The notes below the pieces were generated by a model. The model saw nothing but the letters and a program-made list of their open reading frames with translations, ran no database searches and was not told the DNA's origin. This document shows positions 26,155 through 35,304 of a DNA stretch of 64,000 bases, in pieces. Each line of letters begins with the position of its first letter. The first letter of the stretch is position 1. This DNA comes from Trichococcus ilyis (GTDB lineage: Bacteria > Bacillota > Bacilli > Lactobacillales > Aerococcaceae). The stretch is taken from positions 1-64,000 of the forward strand of contig NZ_FNYT01000005.1 in NCBI RefSeq assembly GCF_900109135.1, read 5' to 3'. Both the position numbers and the translations under genes were made by a program.

Positions 26155-26919
26155 TCATTCGTCCGCCTTTTCGACCGTCAGCAGCATCTTCGCCGTAACC
26201 CCAGCCGTGAAAGGGATGATTACGGTCACGCCGATGCCGATGACGAACATGGAGAGTACTTCCGATACGAGCACCTTTGCATTCAGCGCTTCCCCAAACG
26301 TATAGGACAGATCCCTGAACCAAAGGAAAAGCGCAAGGTAACCTCCGATAAAAGAAAAATACAGTGTATTCGCCGTCGTGCCGATGATATCCTTTCCGAT
26401 CGTCATCCCTGATCGGAATAGTTCCATTTCGTTCAAGTGCGGATTGCGGTGATGGACTTCACACAAGGAGGACGAAATGGATATGGCCGTATCCGTGATG
26501 GCCGCTATTGTCCCCGTTAACATCGTACAAATTCCGATCTGGACGAAATCCACAGTCACAAAAAAGGAAAGCGTGGTATACTCCTCCACTTCCTCAGGAC
26601 CAAAGCCCTGTATCATGGCGAACCGGTGCACGAAGATGATCAACAACAACAAAAACAATGTCGTGGCGAGCGTCGCATAAAAAGCCGCCCGGGTCTTCAC
26701 ATTCACACCATTGATGTAGAACAGATTAATGTAACTGACCCCAACACACGCCAGCAACGTCACAAAAAGTGCAGGAAAACCATTGATCAACAACAGCACC
26801 AATATGTAAAGGACCGCAAAATTGAAAAAAAGCGACAGAAACGAAGTGATCCCACTTTTACCGCCCACTACTCCCATCAGGAGCAGAAGCAGCAGCGCCA
26901 ATACCATCTGTACACTCAT
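26155..26919 (-). CDS. YibE/F-like membrane protein
   Basis: This 254-residue protein has about seven membrane segments and the YibE/F core (GTIAAITDTAISISSSLCEVHHRNP followed by GMTIGKDIIGTTANTLYFSFIGGYL). It is the shorter partner of the gene directly upstream, with a 4-bp overlap. YibE/F proteins are found in many Firmicutes; transport function is suspected but not shown. Confidence 0.8.
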   Translation of the reverse strand: MSVQMVLALLLLLLMGVVGGKSGITSFLSLFFNFAVLYILVLLLINGFPALFVTLLACVGVSYINLFYINGVNVKTRAAFYATLATTLFLLLLIIFVHRFAMIQGFGPEEVEEYTTLSFFVTVDFVQIGICTMLTGTIAAITDTAISISSSLCEVHHRNPHLNEMELFRSGMTIGKDIIGTTANTLYFSFIGGYLALFLWFRDLSYTFGEALNAKVLVSEVLSMFVIGIGVTVIIPFTAGVTAKMLLTVEKADE

Positions 26920-28019
26920 TTCGGATTACCCGCTTTCTTGGGGATCAGGCGGACAGCAGCAATGATTGCCAGCGGTACTGTCAAAACAATACCCAGACTC
27001 CCCGCCAAAGCCCGGGTTATTTCCAATGATAATTGCATTGAAAAGGTGTGGGACACATCTGAGCCGTTCTCCAGATAGAAAACGAGCGTCGGAATCGCCC
27101 CGCTGACATAGGCAAAAAGCAGCACATTCGCCATCGTCCCCATGATGTCCTTGCCGATTTCACGTCCGGACTGCAATAAAGCTTTGATAGATATGGCCGA
27201 GTCTTGCTCGTACAGTTCTTGGATAGCTGCTGTCATCGTGACGGCCACATCCATGACAGCACCCAATGAACCGATCAAAATACTGGACAAGAAGATGCGC
27301 CGCGGATAATGCGTCACAAACTGCATTTCCTCATATCGCAGGCCTTGTCCGTTCGTCAAGTCGATGACCCCATAGGCGATAATCAAGGTCGTGAATGTTC
27401 CGATCAACGTGGCAAGAATCGCTGCATATGTCTTTCTGTTTCTGCCGCTGACCAATAAAAGCGTCAGAACCGTCCAACCGACCACTGCGCCACTGCTGAT
27501 CCACAATAGTTGTGCATTGTCCGCAATTTCATAATTTTCCAGAGCGGCAGTGAACAGTAGCACATTCCCCGCTATGCTGATGAGGGAAAGCAGGCCTTTG
27601 TTGCCAGCTACTGCCATAAGTACAAAAAGGAAAAGAGCCCCAAAGATGACTACATATTTATCCCGTTTCACCTCAATGATTTTGCCCATCAAGGTACCCG
27701 TATCATCACTCAAGGACAGGAACAGTTCGTCACCCGAACTGTACATTTGGCTATAGGCAAGTGAAGCGGAATAGTTGTTTTCAAGGATAACCTGCTCTCC
27801 TTTCGACTCCCCGTTCATCAGTACAGCCGTCAATTTTTGGTAGTATATGGGATAGTTTTGCTGATCGGCACCGATTGCTTCACCGGTTTCCATGTCTTCC
27901 GCTGTAATCACCTTGGCGATCGGCTCTTCATACCATCCGTAGTTATGGTAACTTAACGCAACCGCTATCCCCAGCAGCACCGCAACCAAAGCCAATATAA
28001 TTCTTTTTTTCCTGCTCAA
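26916..28019 (-). CDS. YibE/F family membrane protein with extracellular domain
   Basis: The 367-residue product has an N-terminal signal anchor (KKRIILALVAVLLGIAVALSY), an outside beta-rich domain (about 30-140) and about seven membrane helices with the motif GSLGAVMDVAVTMTAAIQELYE and GREIGKDIMGTMANVLLFAYVSGAIP. I choose TTG at 28019 as start because AGGAG lies 8 bp before it; the frame is open to 28238 but that part overlaps the GNAT gene on the same strand. With the downstream YibE/F gene it forms a two-component membrane unit. Confidence 0.78.
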   Translation of the reverse strand: MSRKKRIILALVAVLLGIAVALSYHNYGWYEEPIAKVITAEDMETGEAIGADQQNYPIYYQKLTAVLMNGESKGEQVILENNYSASLAYSQMYSSGDELFLSLSDDTGTLMGKIIEVKRDKYVVIFGALFLFVLMAVAGNKGLLSLISIAGNVLLFTAALENYEIADNAQLLWISSGAVVGWTVLTLLLVSGRNRKTYAAILATLIGTFTTLIIAYGVIDLTNGQGLRYEEMQFVTHYPRRIFLSSILIGSLGAVMDVAVTMTAAIQELYEQDSAISIKALLQSGREIGKDIMGTMANVLLFAYVSGAIPTLVFYLENGSDVSHTFSMQLSLEITRALAGSLGIVLTVPLAIIAAVRLIPKKAGNPK

Positions 28020-28054
28020 AACTCCCACTCCTCTCAATGGATTCCTTATGGGTT

Positions 28055-28588
28055 TCAGCCCGAATCGTGATGAAGATTTTTCTCCATCCGGACATCGTCC
28101 CGCCACTGCCCTTGAGCGTAGGTGAAATGAGGGATAATGCCGATTCTCCTGAATCCGGATTTTTCGTACAGCTTGATTGCGCCGCAATTGTGGGAAAATA
28201 CCCCCAGTTCGATGCGCTGATAACCAAGCTTCCGACACTCCTCTTCATAAAGGTCCAGGACCTTTGCGCCAATGCCTTTGCTGCGCCAATCCGGGTCACC
28301 GATATAGATTCCCAGCCAAGCCGTATGCCCGTCATCCTTCAACAAAGCAGTAAAGTTTCGGATGATCGACGCAATCCCGATTGGTTTGTCATCAACGCAG
28401 ATGAAATAAAGACGCATCTCGGGATTGTCCAGGCTCTCGCGGACATCCGCTTCCGTCACTAAAGGCAGTTCGCTTTCTTCATAATGGGGCGTGATGAACG
28501 GCGCAATGGCCGGATCATTTTCCCAACTGAGTATCATCCCGATCAGGTCATCGTTCACCGGTAGATTTTCTAATTTCAAGTCCATCAT
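28055..28588 (-). CDS. GNAT family N-acetyltransferase (RimJ/RimL type)
   Basis: The 177-residue protein has a GNAT fold with the acetyl-CoA loop RSKGIGAKVL and the C-terminal NCGAIKLYEKSGF motif typical of RimJ/RimL and spermidine-type acetyltransferases. Substrate unknown. GAGGAG precedes the ATG at 28588. It lies 35 bp before the YibE/F gene and may be in the same transcript. Confidence 0.82.
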   Translation of the reverse strand: MMDLKLENLPVNDDLIGMILSWENDPAIAPFITPHYEESELPLVTEADVRESLDNPEMRLYFICVDDKPIGIASIIRNFTALLKDDGHTAWLGIYIGDPDWRSKGIGAKVLDLYEEECRKLGYQRIELGVFSHNCGAIKLYEKSGFRRIGIIPHFTYAQGQWRDDVRMEKNLHHDSG

Positions 28589-28627
28589 ACTGTCTCCTCT
28601 TTTTTCGCCATGTGCTCGTACCATACG

Positions 28628-28665
28628 AAAAGGATTGCACCGCTTGCTTCGGGTGCAATCCTTTT
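28628..28665. terminator. Bidirectional terminator between the two GNAT genes
   Basis: AAAAGGATTGCACC and GGTGCAATCCTTTT form a perfect 14-bp stem with a 10-nt loop. It stops transcription of the upstream minus-strand GNAT gene before the next one. Confidence 0.85.
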
Positions 28666-28686
28666 CGGAAATCGGCCAACTGATTT

Positions 28687-29187
28687 TCAGAGTACTTTTT
28701 CATATGCCCAACGCATGTCACTGATGGTCGTCAAGATATGGCCGCAATAGGTATAGCCGGCTTTCTGCAGCGCACGCTGCATGCTTTTGTTGTCCGGATG
28801 CGTATCGATGCGCATGCTGGTATAGCCTTTTTTGAGCGATTCCTCCGTAGCCCACTCCACGATTTCCCCCAGAACACCCTGGCCGCGGAACGCGCCCTTG
28901 ATTGTGATGCGATGGATGACGCTGTAAGGATTGTCCGTCAGCCAGTGGCCTTCGGTGATGACTTTATAGGTAGGATCCTCACCGCAAAAGAACGCAAACG
29001 TTGCCGCCGGAATGCCATCCCGCAAGTAGACATAGCTGTATCCTCCAGCGATATCCTGAAGAATGACCGCTTCGTTCGGATACCCCTTTTGCCATTGATC
29101 GATTCCGGATGCTTTTAAAGTAGCTTTCGCCTCATTGATGATTGCCATGATTGCGGGCAGATCCGCTGGCGTTGCTTTTCTGATCAT
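28687..29187 (-). CDS. GNAT family N-acetyltransferase
   Basis: A 166-residue GNAT protein starting MIRKATPADLPAIMAIINEA, with the acetyl-CoA loop RGQGVLGEIVEWA and a C-terminal MQRALQKAGYTYCGHI segment. It resembles small-molecule acetyltransferases of Lactobacillales; substrate unknown. Confidence 0.82.
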   Translation of the reverse strand: MIRKATPADLPAIMAIINEAKATLKASGIDQWQKGYPNEAVILQDIAGGYSYVYLRDGIPAATFAFFCGEDPTYKVITEGHWLTDNPYSVIHRITIKGAFRGQGVLGEIVEWATEESLKKGYTSMRIDTHPDNKSMQRALQKAGYTYCGHILTTISDMRWAYEKVL

Positions 29188-29274
29188 TGCTCCACCGCCT
29201 TTCTTTTTCCTTTTCGAATTATACCGGAAACATGCTCGTTTTTAAGCACTTTTGTTGTTTTTCATGCGGAAATC

Positions 29275-29775
29275 TTACAGATTGAACATTTTCCGGTACT
29301 GCTTGATGTAGTTTTGCTTTTGTTTTTTCAGCATATAGAGCGCATTTCTGATCTGGTCCGGCTCGTCAACCATGTCCAAGTCTTCTTTTTGCTTTTCGAT
29401 GCCTTCGGCCACCGGCTCACAGTAGGCCGCTGCTTTGATTTCATCCAAAATGGCGCTGATTTCCTTGCGCATCCGCTCGGTACGGGGACCCTCGCCGGCC
29501 TTGATTTCATCCAGGCTTTCAACGAGTTCCCGGAACGCCAGGTTCCTCCTGACTTTTCCGTCCTTGATGCGGATATATTCTTTCCTGAATTCGGTGACGC
29601 CGGGCACCGTCCCGTTCAATTGGTACCAGCCATCATAGAGGATCCAGCCGCCTTCAGGCTCCTCCGGGATGAAGTCCCGTTTCAGTTTGTACACTTCGTC
29701 CTCGCCGGTGATTTCCGCCACCCAGCACTTGCTTTCGCTGTCTGCGGGACTGAGCTGCAACCCTAACTTCGACAT
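29275..29775 (-). CDS. Orphan protein of unknown function
   Basis: The 166-residue product starts MSKLGLQLSPADSESKCWVA. It has a beta-rich first half (GGWILYDGWYQLNGTVPG) and a charged, probably helical second half ending KKQKQNYIKQYRKMFNL. No signal peptide or membrane segment. I do not recognise the family. It precedes the GNAT gene on the same strand by 88 bp. Confidence 0.65.
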   Translation of the reverse strand: MSKLGLQLSPADSESKCWVAEITGEDEVYKLKRDFIPEEPEGGWILYDGWYQLNGTVPGVTEFRKEYIRIKDGKVRRNLAFRELVESLDEIKAGEGPRTERMRKEISAILDEIKAAAYCEPVAEGIEKQKEDLDMVDEPDQIRNALYMLKKQKQNYIKQYRKMFNL

Positions 29776-29855
29776 TCGAAAATCCTCTTTCTGATCTTAT
29801 TCTTTGCGGGCGACTGCGCATCGCCCGATTCCATTCCTTATTATAGCATCCGTCG

Positions 29856-31937
29856 TCAATCGGCGACACCGCTGTCCCTGACCTTCACGCCGGCCACAAT
29901 CTCTTTGGTCGGATCAGCGACATAGCGTTCCCCTTCCACAAGGCCATCCACTATTTCGATGTCATATTCGGTTTCCAGCCCGGTCTCGATATACCTTTTC
30001 TCGACCCGGTTTCTGCTGTCCACTACGTATACATAGGCTTTTTCCGAATCCGCTTCGATCTGGACAGCCTCGAAGTTCACCCGCAAGGCACCGAGCTTCT
30101 CGACCGTGATGATTTCCGCATCAGCTTCATAGCCTACTTTGATGTTTTCGTCGGGATCCGTGAGCGTGACTTTTACCGCCACTTTGGCATCCTGATCTGC
30201 GGATGTCGCTGACTTCTCCGCCAGTTGGCCGATTTCCGAGACGACCCCCTCATATTCCTTGGCGACCCCTTTCACCTTGACGATCGCCTTCTGGCCTACG
30301 CGCATATTGACGCTGTCGTACTGACTGACGGCCAGCTTGACCACAAATTCGGTCGCGCCATCAACGATGATTGCATCACCGACTTCAGGATATTCGTTCG
30401 CTGCGACACCCATCTTCGTCACGATGCCGTCGACATTGGCTTTCAGATCGCACTCTTCGATTTTTTTATTCAAGTAGGCGATGTCCGTTTTCAGGAGAGC
30501 GATCTGATCTTTCTGATTGGAGATCCTTTCCTCCGCTGTCGCGCTTGAGAAGGTTGCTGTTGTCTGCAGGTTCGAAAGCGCAATTTCGGCACTCCGGACG
30601 GCTTTTTCGCCGTCGCTGATCGCTTTGACCGCAGCCTCGTACTTTACGGTTGCGCCGGTTTTGGCATTCGCAAGCGTGATTTCCGCATTGCGGACAGCGG
30701 CTTCACTGTCAGTGACGGCTTTTTCGGCTGCAGCATATTCAAGAGCGCCAGCGCTTTCTGCATTCGAAAGCACGATTTCCGCATTGTCCACAGCGGCCTG
30801 ACTGTCCGAAACCGCCTTTTCAGCTGCGGCATATTCCGCATCGGCTGCATTTTTGGCGTTCGAAAGCGCGATTTCTGCGCTGCGGACTGCCGTTTCAGCA
30901 TCGATCACCACCAATTTGGCAGCATCATGCCCGGTCTGATAGCTCGTTTCAGCACTGCCCAAAGCCAGTTCGGCAGTCCCGACGGCTGCTTCGGCAGTGG
31001 TGACGGCCTGTTGCGCGAGCTGGTAGTCCAGCGCATACAGAATCGGATCGGCATCATACAGCGCCTTTACGATATCCAGATTGAGTTTTGCACTCTCATA
31101 GGTCGCTTTTGCAGTCTCAAGTGCGCATTCGGCTTCATGCAAGGCATTCTCGAGGTCATCCAGGTTCTTCTTGGCGATCCGGTAGTGCGCTTTCGCATTT
31201 TCCAAAGTCAATTCGGCTTGGCCGACTGCATTCGCGTTGGCAATTTCGACGTTATGCAATTTATCCGCAAAAGCCGCAGCATTTGCCTGGGCGCTCTCCA
31301 GCGCAAGCTGGGCTTGGCTCACCGCATTGTCATAGAGCGTTCCCCGTCCCGAAAGATTGGCTTTCGCGGCTGCATAATTCGACTGGGCGTTCTCGAGGGC
31401 TAGGCTCGCCTGCTTGATGGCATTCGCATTGAGCGCATTGATGTCATCCAGCCCCCCTTGCGCAGCACTGTAATTGGAGCGGGCATTTTCCAGGGCGATC
31501 CCCGCTTGGCTTACCGCATTTTGGGAGGAAGCCTTGTCCATGTCTGCGCTGCTCCCGGAAAGATAGGCAAGGGTCGCTTCTGCATTCGCCAGATTGATGG
31601 TCTGTTTATCCAACTGGGTGCGGTATTCGGTCGAGTCGATCCGCGCCAGCACTTCGCCTTTTTTGACCGATTGCCCCTCCACAGCAAACACTTCGACAAT
31701 CTTGGCGGTAGGTGAAGGATAAAGGCTGCTACTGCTGCTTGCTTCGATGTCGCCGGTGATCGGCACGTATTTCGCCAATTGCCCTTTCCAGGCCGTTTGC
31801 AGCGAGACTTGCTGGATTTGGGCATTCTGGTACCACCAAAAGGCAGCCGCTCCGCCGCCAAGCACAACCAAAAGAGCGACCGCAGCGATAATGACCGATT
31901 TTTTTGATTTGAATAGGATAGCTTTCAGTTTTCCCAT
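29856..31937 (-). CDS. HlyD-type efflux adaptor with long repeated coiled coil
   Basis: The 693-residue membrane fusion protein has one N-terminal membrane anchor (SVIIAAVALLVVLGGGAAAFW), a biotinyl-lipoyl half near 75-95, a very long coiled coil, the second lipoyl half (ANVDGIVTKMGVAANEYPEVG) and beta-barrel domains. It should link the FtsX-type ABC exporter encoded divergently to the cell envelope. Typical relatives have 350-450 residues; the excess is coiled coil, including three tandem copies of a 32-residue unit beginning EYAAAEKAVSDSQAAVDNAE. Start at 31937 has AAGGGGGTC; the longer frame to 32141 is rejected. Confidence 0.85.
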   Translation of the reverse strand: MGKLKAILFKSKKSVIIAAVALLVVLGGGAAAFWWYQNAQIQQVSLQTAWKGQLAKYVPITGDIEASSSSSLYPSPTAKIVEVFAVEGQSVKKGEVLARIDSTEYRTQLDKQTINLANAEATLAYLSGSSADMDKASSQNAVSQAGIALENARSNYSAAQGGLDDINALNANAIKQASLALENAQSNYAAAKANLSGRGTLYDNAVSQAQLALESAQANAAAFADKLHNVEIANANAVGQAELTLENAKAHYRIAKKNLDDLENALHEAECALETAKATYESAKLNLDIVKALYDADPILYALDYQLAQQAVTTAEAAVGTAELALGSAETSYQTGHDAAKLVVIDAETAVRSAEIALSNAKNAADAEYAAAEKAVSDSQAAVDNAEIVLSNAESAGALEYAAAEKAVTDSEAAVRNAEITLANAKTGATVKYEAAVKAISDGEKAVRSAEIALSNLQTTATFSSATAEERISNQKDQIALLKTDIAYLNKKIEECDLKANVDGIVTKMGVAANEYPEVGDAIIVDGATEFVVKLAVSQYDSVNMRVGQKAIVKVKGVAKEYEGVVSEIGQLAEKSATSADQDAKVAVKVTLTDPDENIKVGYEADAEIITVEKLGALRVNFEAVQIEADSEKAYVYVVDSRNRVEKRYIETGLETEYDIEIVDGLVEGERYVADPTKEIVAGVKVRDSGVAD

Positions 31938-31999
31938 AAAGAAGACCCCCTTACGCAATTTCCGGATAATCTTGATGATTGCACCATTTCGGTACCTCA

Positions 32000-32008
32000 A
32001 TTTTAACA
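32000..32008 (-). promoter_or_regulatory. Extended -10 promoter of the adaptor gene
   Basis: The minus strand reads TGTTAAAAT, an extended -10 element 63 bp before the adaptor start codon. Confidence 0.5.
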
Positions 32009-32074
32009 TACCTGCCGATACTTCTGTGAAAATATTGTCAGCGCATACAGATCCGTTTTTGACCTTTTCATTTT

Positions 32075-32103
32075 TTGACAAAAAATCCCGACACAAATAT
32101 ACT
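32075..32103 (+). promoter_or_regulatory. Consensus sigma-A promoter of the ABC exporter
   Basis: A perfect TTGACA (32075-32080), a 17-bp spacer and TATACT (32098-32103). It lies 38 bp before the ATPase start codon and back to back with the adaptor promoter. Confidence 0.85.
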
Positions 32104-32140
32104 TGAATTGATGGAAACGGATCCAGAAGGAGTGTCTGCA

Positions 32141-32839
32141 ATGATTACGATGACCAATGTTTCGAAGACTTACAAAACCGGTGACGTGGAAACCTACGCC
32201 CTCAAAGATGTCAACCTGACCATCGAAGAAGGCGAGTTCGTCGTCATCCTCGGACCCAGCGGCAGCGGCAAGAGCACCCTGCTGAACGTCATCAGCGGCT
32301 TGGATACCGTCACATCGGGTGAAATCACCTTCAGGGGCGAGACACTGACAAATTTGGACGAAGAAGGGATGACCGCCTTCAGAAGGAAACATCTGGGCTT
32401 CATCTTCCAGCAATACAACCTGCTGCAGAATCTGAACGTCTACGAGAATATACAGATCGGCTCGGACATCGGCACTGCTCCGCTCGATATAGTGGGCCTG
32501 CTCGAAAAGGTCGGCTTGGAAAAAGCCCGCAACAAATATCCCAGCCAGCTTTCCGGCGGAGAGCAGCAAAGGGTTTCGATCGTCAGAAGCCTGGCCAAGA
32601 ATCCCGACATCATCTTCTGCGACGAACCCACCGGCTCGCTGGATGAAGAAAATTCAAAAAAAATCCTGCAACTGCTGCAGGATCTGAACGAAGACTACAA
32701 CAAGACCGTCATCGTCATCACCCACAACTTGGGCATCGCCGAAATGGCGGACAAAGTCATCAAAATGAACTCCGGACAAATCACGGAGGTCACCCTCAAC
32801 AAAACCAAAAAGAATGCCCAGGACATTTCCTGGGGATAG
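32141..32839 (+). CDS. ABC transporter ATP-binding protein, MacB/LolD type
   Basis: The 232-residue ATPase has Walker A GPSGSGKST (38-46), the signature LSGGEQQR (137-144) and Walker B IIFCDE (157-162). It belongs to the MacB/LolD/FtsE group that drives type VII (mechanotransmission) ABC systems. It works with the permease starting 15 bp downstream and with the divergent adaptor. Start at 32141 follows AGAAGGAG; an upstream in-frame ATG overlaps the promoter and is rejected. Confidence 0.93.
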   Translation: MITMTNVSKTYKTGDVETYALKDVNLTIEEGEFVVILGPSGSGKSTLLNVISGLDTVTSGEITFRGETLTNLDEEGMTAFRRKHLGFIFQQYNLLQNLNVYENIQIGSDIGTAPLDIVGLLEKVGLEKARNKYPSQLSGGEQQRVSIVRSLAKNPDIIFCDEPTGSLDEENSKKILQLLQDLNEDYNKTVIVITHNLGIAEMADKVIKMNSGQITEVTLNKTKKNAQDISWG

Positions 32840-32854
32840 GACGAGGTGCGGATC

Positions 32855-35203
32855 ATGCTGCTGAAAAACGTCATCAAAACCTTGCGGAAAAAGTGGATGC
32901 AGCTGGTTGCCATCGGCTTCATCATTATCCTGAGCTCCGCCACCTACACCATGATGTTCTACGGCCTGAGCGGCATCGAGGAACCGACGGAAGCTTTCCT
33001 GGCGGACTACAACCAGGAGGACTTTGCCGTTGAAATGCTGAACCGGGTCACGCTGGAGGAAGCAGCCTACCCCATCGCGGCGGCGCTGCTCGCCCGGGGC
33101 TTTTACTCGCTCAGCGACATCAAGAAAGTCGAGCCCGCCACTTTCTACAAGCTTATGGACAACCGGATCGCCGAGTTTGAAGCGCGCTACCGCGATGTCA
33201 GTCTCGAACTGAGGGAATACAAAAACACCTCCTACGTTTATCAAGGACAGTCGCATAAGGCACTGCTCGTGAAGGACGGAAAAAGCATCAACCTTTCCTA
33301 TATGGAGGAAGGCCGCAAACCCTCAGCCGACAACGAAGTCGCCGTCACCAAAGTATATGCCGACAAGAACGGCCTTTCCATCGGGGACGCCCTCATCATC
33401 AAAAACAAAAACTACCGCGTGACGGGCTTTGTGCTTTTCCCGGATTACACCCTGCCGATGTCCGATGAAACCTTCAACTTGGATACCGGACTGCAGACAC
33501 TGCTGCTCATGTCCGATGAAGAATACGAGAACTTCGACGACAAGGAAAGTTTCCGCTTGGCCGGCATGAACCTGACCGGGGAAAGCATCGATACCGCCTT
33601 CGACAAGGAGGAGCTGCCCTTCGTCAGCCAGATTGCGGACACGCAGACCACCATGCGGAGCGGAGCCATCTATGACGAACTGACCCAAGGGAAAGTCATG
33701 GCATTGGGGCTGAGCCTCTTCATCGCGGCCATCGCCGTCATCATCGTATCGATACTGATCTACAACCTGCTCCATGCCGAAAGAGGCCAGATCGGCATCC
33801 TCAAGGCGCTCGGCTACCGCCGTTCGGAAATAGCCCGGCCGTATTTCGTCGCTGTGATGGTTTTTGCTGCTCTCATGCTGATCCTGGGCTACTTCATCGG
33901 ATCGCTCTATTCCGAACCGTTGAAGAAATTGTATCTCGATTTCTACCTGCTGCCCCAGGTCAAAATCGCCCAGAGCTTCACCGTCTTCGCTACGGCGATC
34001 CTGGTTCCATTGCTGTTCTTCTCCTTGGTTTCAGGGGCCATCATCTACCGGATCCTCGGCGAGAACGCCCTGGAACTGCTGAAGCCGCATCAGGCCAAAT
34101 CGATCAACCGGATCGGAAGGTACCTCAGCCGGGTCCTTGCCAAGGCCAAAGGCAGCACCAAATTCAAATACCTGCACGCGATCAAGAGCACCGGCAGCTT
34201 CTTCATCTTCTTCCTGGGCATCATGTTCTCGACCATCCTGATGAGCTTTTCCTTCATGATGGGCGGCATGGTCGATCGGATGACGGTCGATTATCTGAAC
34301 AAGGTCGCCTATGAGTATGAAGCCTATCTCGATGTCACCAAAAGGCTGCCCGAAACGCGGCCCGGCGACGAAAAATTCCTGATCTATCCCTTTGCTTCGC
34401 TGGACGGCAACGTTGTGTCGCTTCAGGGGCTTTCCTCAAGGAACGACCTTTACAGCCTGTATGATACGGAAGGCAATGACATCACAGTGAACATCCAGAA
34501 CGGCGCCGTGATTACAAAACGGATCAGCCTCAAGCTCGGCATTGAAGAAGGCGACACCATCGAGCTGGTGGTCAACGACGACGCTTTCCCTTTCCTTGTC
34601 AAAGGCGTGACCGATGAATACATTTCCGATAAGGTGTACCTGAACATCGAAAAACTCAGCAACATCTTGTCGGAAAACAGCACTTCGCGCCTGTACAGCG
34701 GCATCTATTCGCTCAAGAGGCCTTCAGACACCTACTACAGCACGATCATCAGCAAATCCGGACTCATCGAACAATCGAAGGCGATGTCCAACTACACCCA
34801 GTTCATCTCGAACGTCATGATCGGCGGGTCGGCAATCATCGCAGCCAGCATTCTGTTCGTGCTCACTTCCTTCACCGTCGAAAAAAACTACTATGTGATT
34901 TCGCTGCTCAAAGTGATGGGCTACAGACGCAGGGAAGTCAATGCGATGATCCTGAACAGCTATTTCTTTTATGCCCTGATTTCCTATCTGATCAGCATCC
35001 CCATCGCTCTGGGCATATTGAACTTGATGATGCGCTTCTTCACGGAGGAATACGGCGTCATCCTGCCGCTGCAGTACCGGCCGATTTTCCTGCTGCAGAC
35101 TTTGCTGATATTGGTCCTGATTTTCTTCGCCGGCACCTACATCAGCAGGCGGAAAATCGCCAAAATCCCGCTCCAGGAAGTGCTCAAAGCTTATCAGGAA
35201 TAG
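32855..35203 (+). CDS. FtsX-family ABC transporter permease
   Basis: The 782-residue protein has a first membrane helix near 15-35, a large extracellular domain (about 50-270), three helices forming the first FtsX domain (about 280-400), a second extracellular part and a terminal FtsX domain (about 645-775). This ten-helix form is known from peptide- and lipid-linked exporters in Firmicutes. Together with the ATPase and the coiled-coil adaptor it makes an envelope export or stress-sensing machine; cargo unknown. Start at 32855 is set by GAGG 8 bp upstream rather than the GTG at 32846. Confidence 0.88.
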   Translation: MLLKNVIKTLRKKWMQLVAIGFIIILSSATYTMMFYGLSGIEEPTEAFLADYNQEDFAVEMLNRVTLEEAAYPIAAALLARGFYSLSDIKKVEPATFYKLMDNRIAEFEARYRDVSLELREYKNTSYVYQGQSHKALLVKDGKSINLSYMEEGRKPSADNEVAVTKVYADKNGLSIGDALIIKNKNYRVTGFVLFPDYTLPMSDETFNLDTGLQTLLLMSDEEYENFDDKESFRLAGMNLTGESIDTAFDKEELPFVSQIADTQTTMRSGAIYDELTQGKVMALGLSLFIAAIAVIIVSILIYNLLHAERGQIGILKALGYRRSEIARPYFVAVMVFAALMLILGYFIGSLYSEPLKKLYLDFYLLPQVKIAQSFTVFATAILVPLLFFSLVSGAIIYRILGENALELLKPHQAKSINRIGRYLSRVLAKAKGSTKFKYLHAIKSTGSFFIFFLGIMFSTILMSFSFMMGGMVDRMTVDYLNKVAYEYEAYLDVTKRLPETRPGDEKFLIYPFASLDGNVVSLQGLSSRNDLYSLYDTEGNDITVNIQNGAVITKRISLKLGIEEGDTIELVVNDDAFPFLVKGVTDEYISDKVYLNIEKLSNILSENSTSRLYSGIYSLKRPSDTYYSTIISKSGLIEQSKAMSNYTQFISNVMIGGSAIIAASILFVLTSFTVEKNYYVISLLKVMGYRRREVNAMILNSYFFYALISYLISIPIALGILNLMMRFFTEEYGVILPLQYRPIFLLQTLLILVLIFFAGTYISRRKIAKIPLQEVLKAYQE

Positions 35204-35304
35204 GCTGCACCGGAGGCTTTTCGTTAGCCGCAGACCAGTTCCTGTAGTAAGATATCAGAAAAGCGGACAAGCTCCTGTAAATTTTCATTTCGGAAAGGGA
35301 TACG

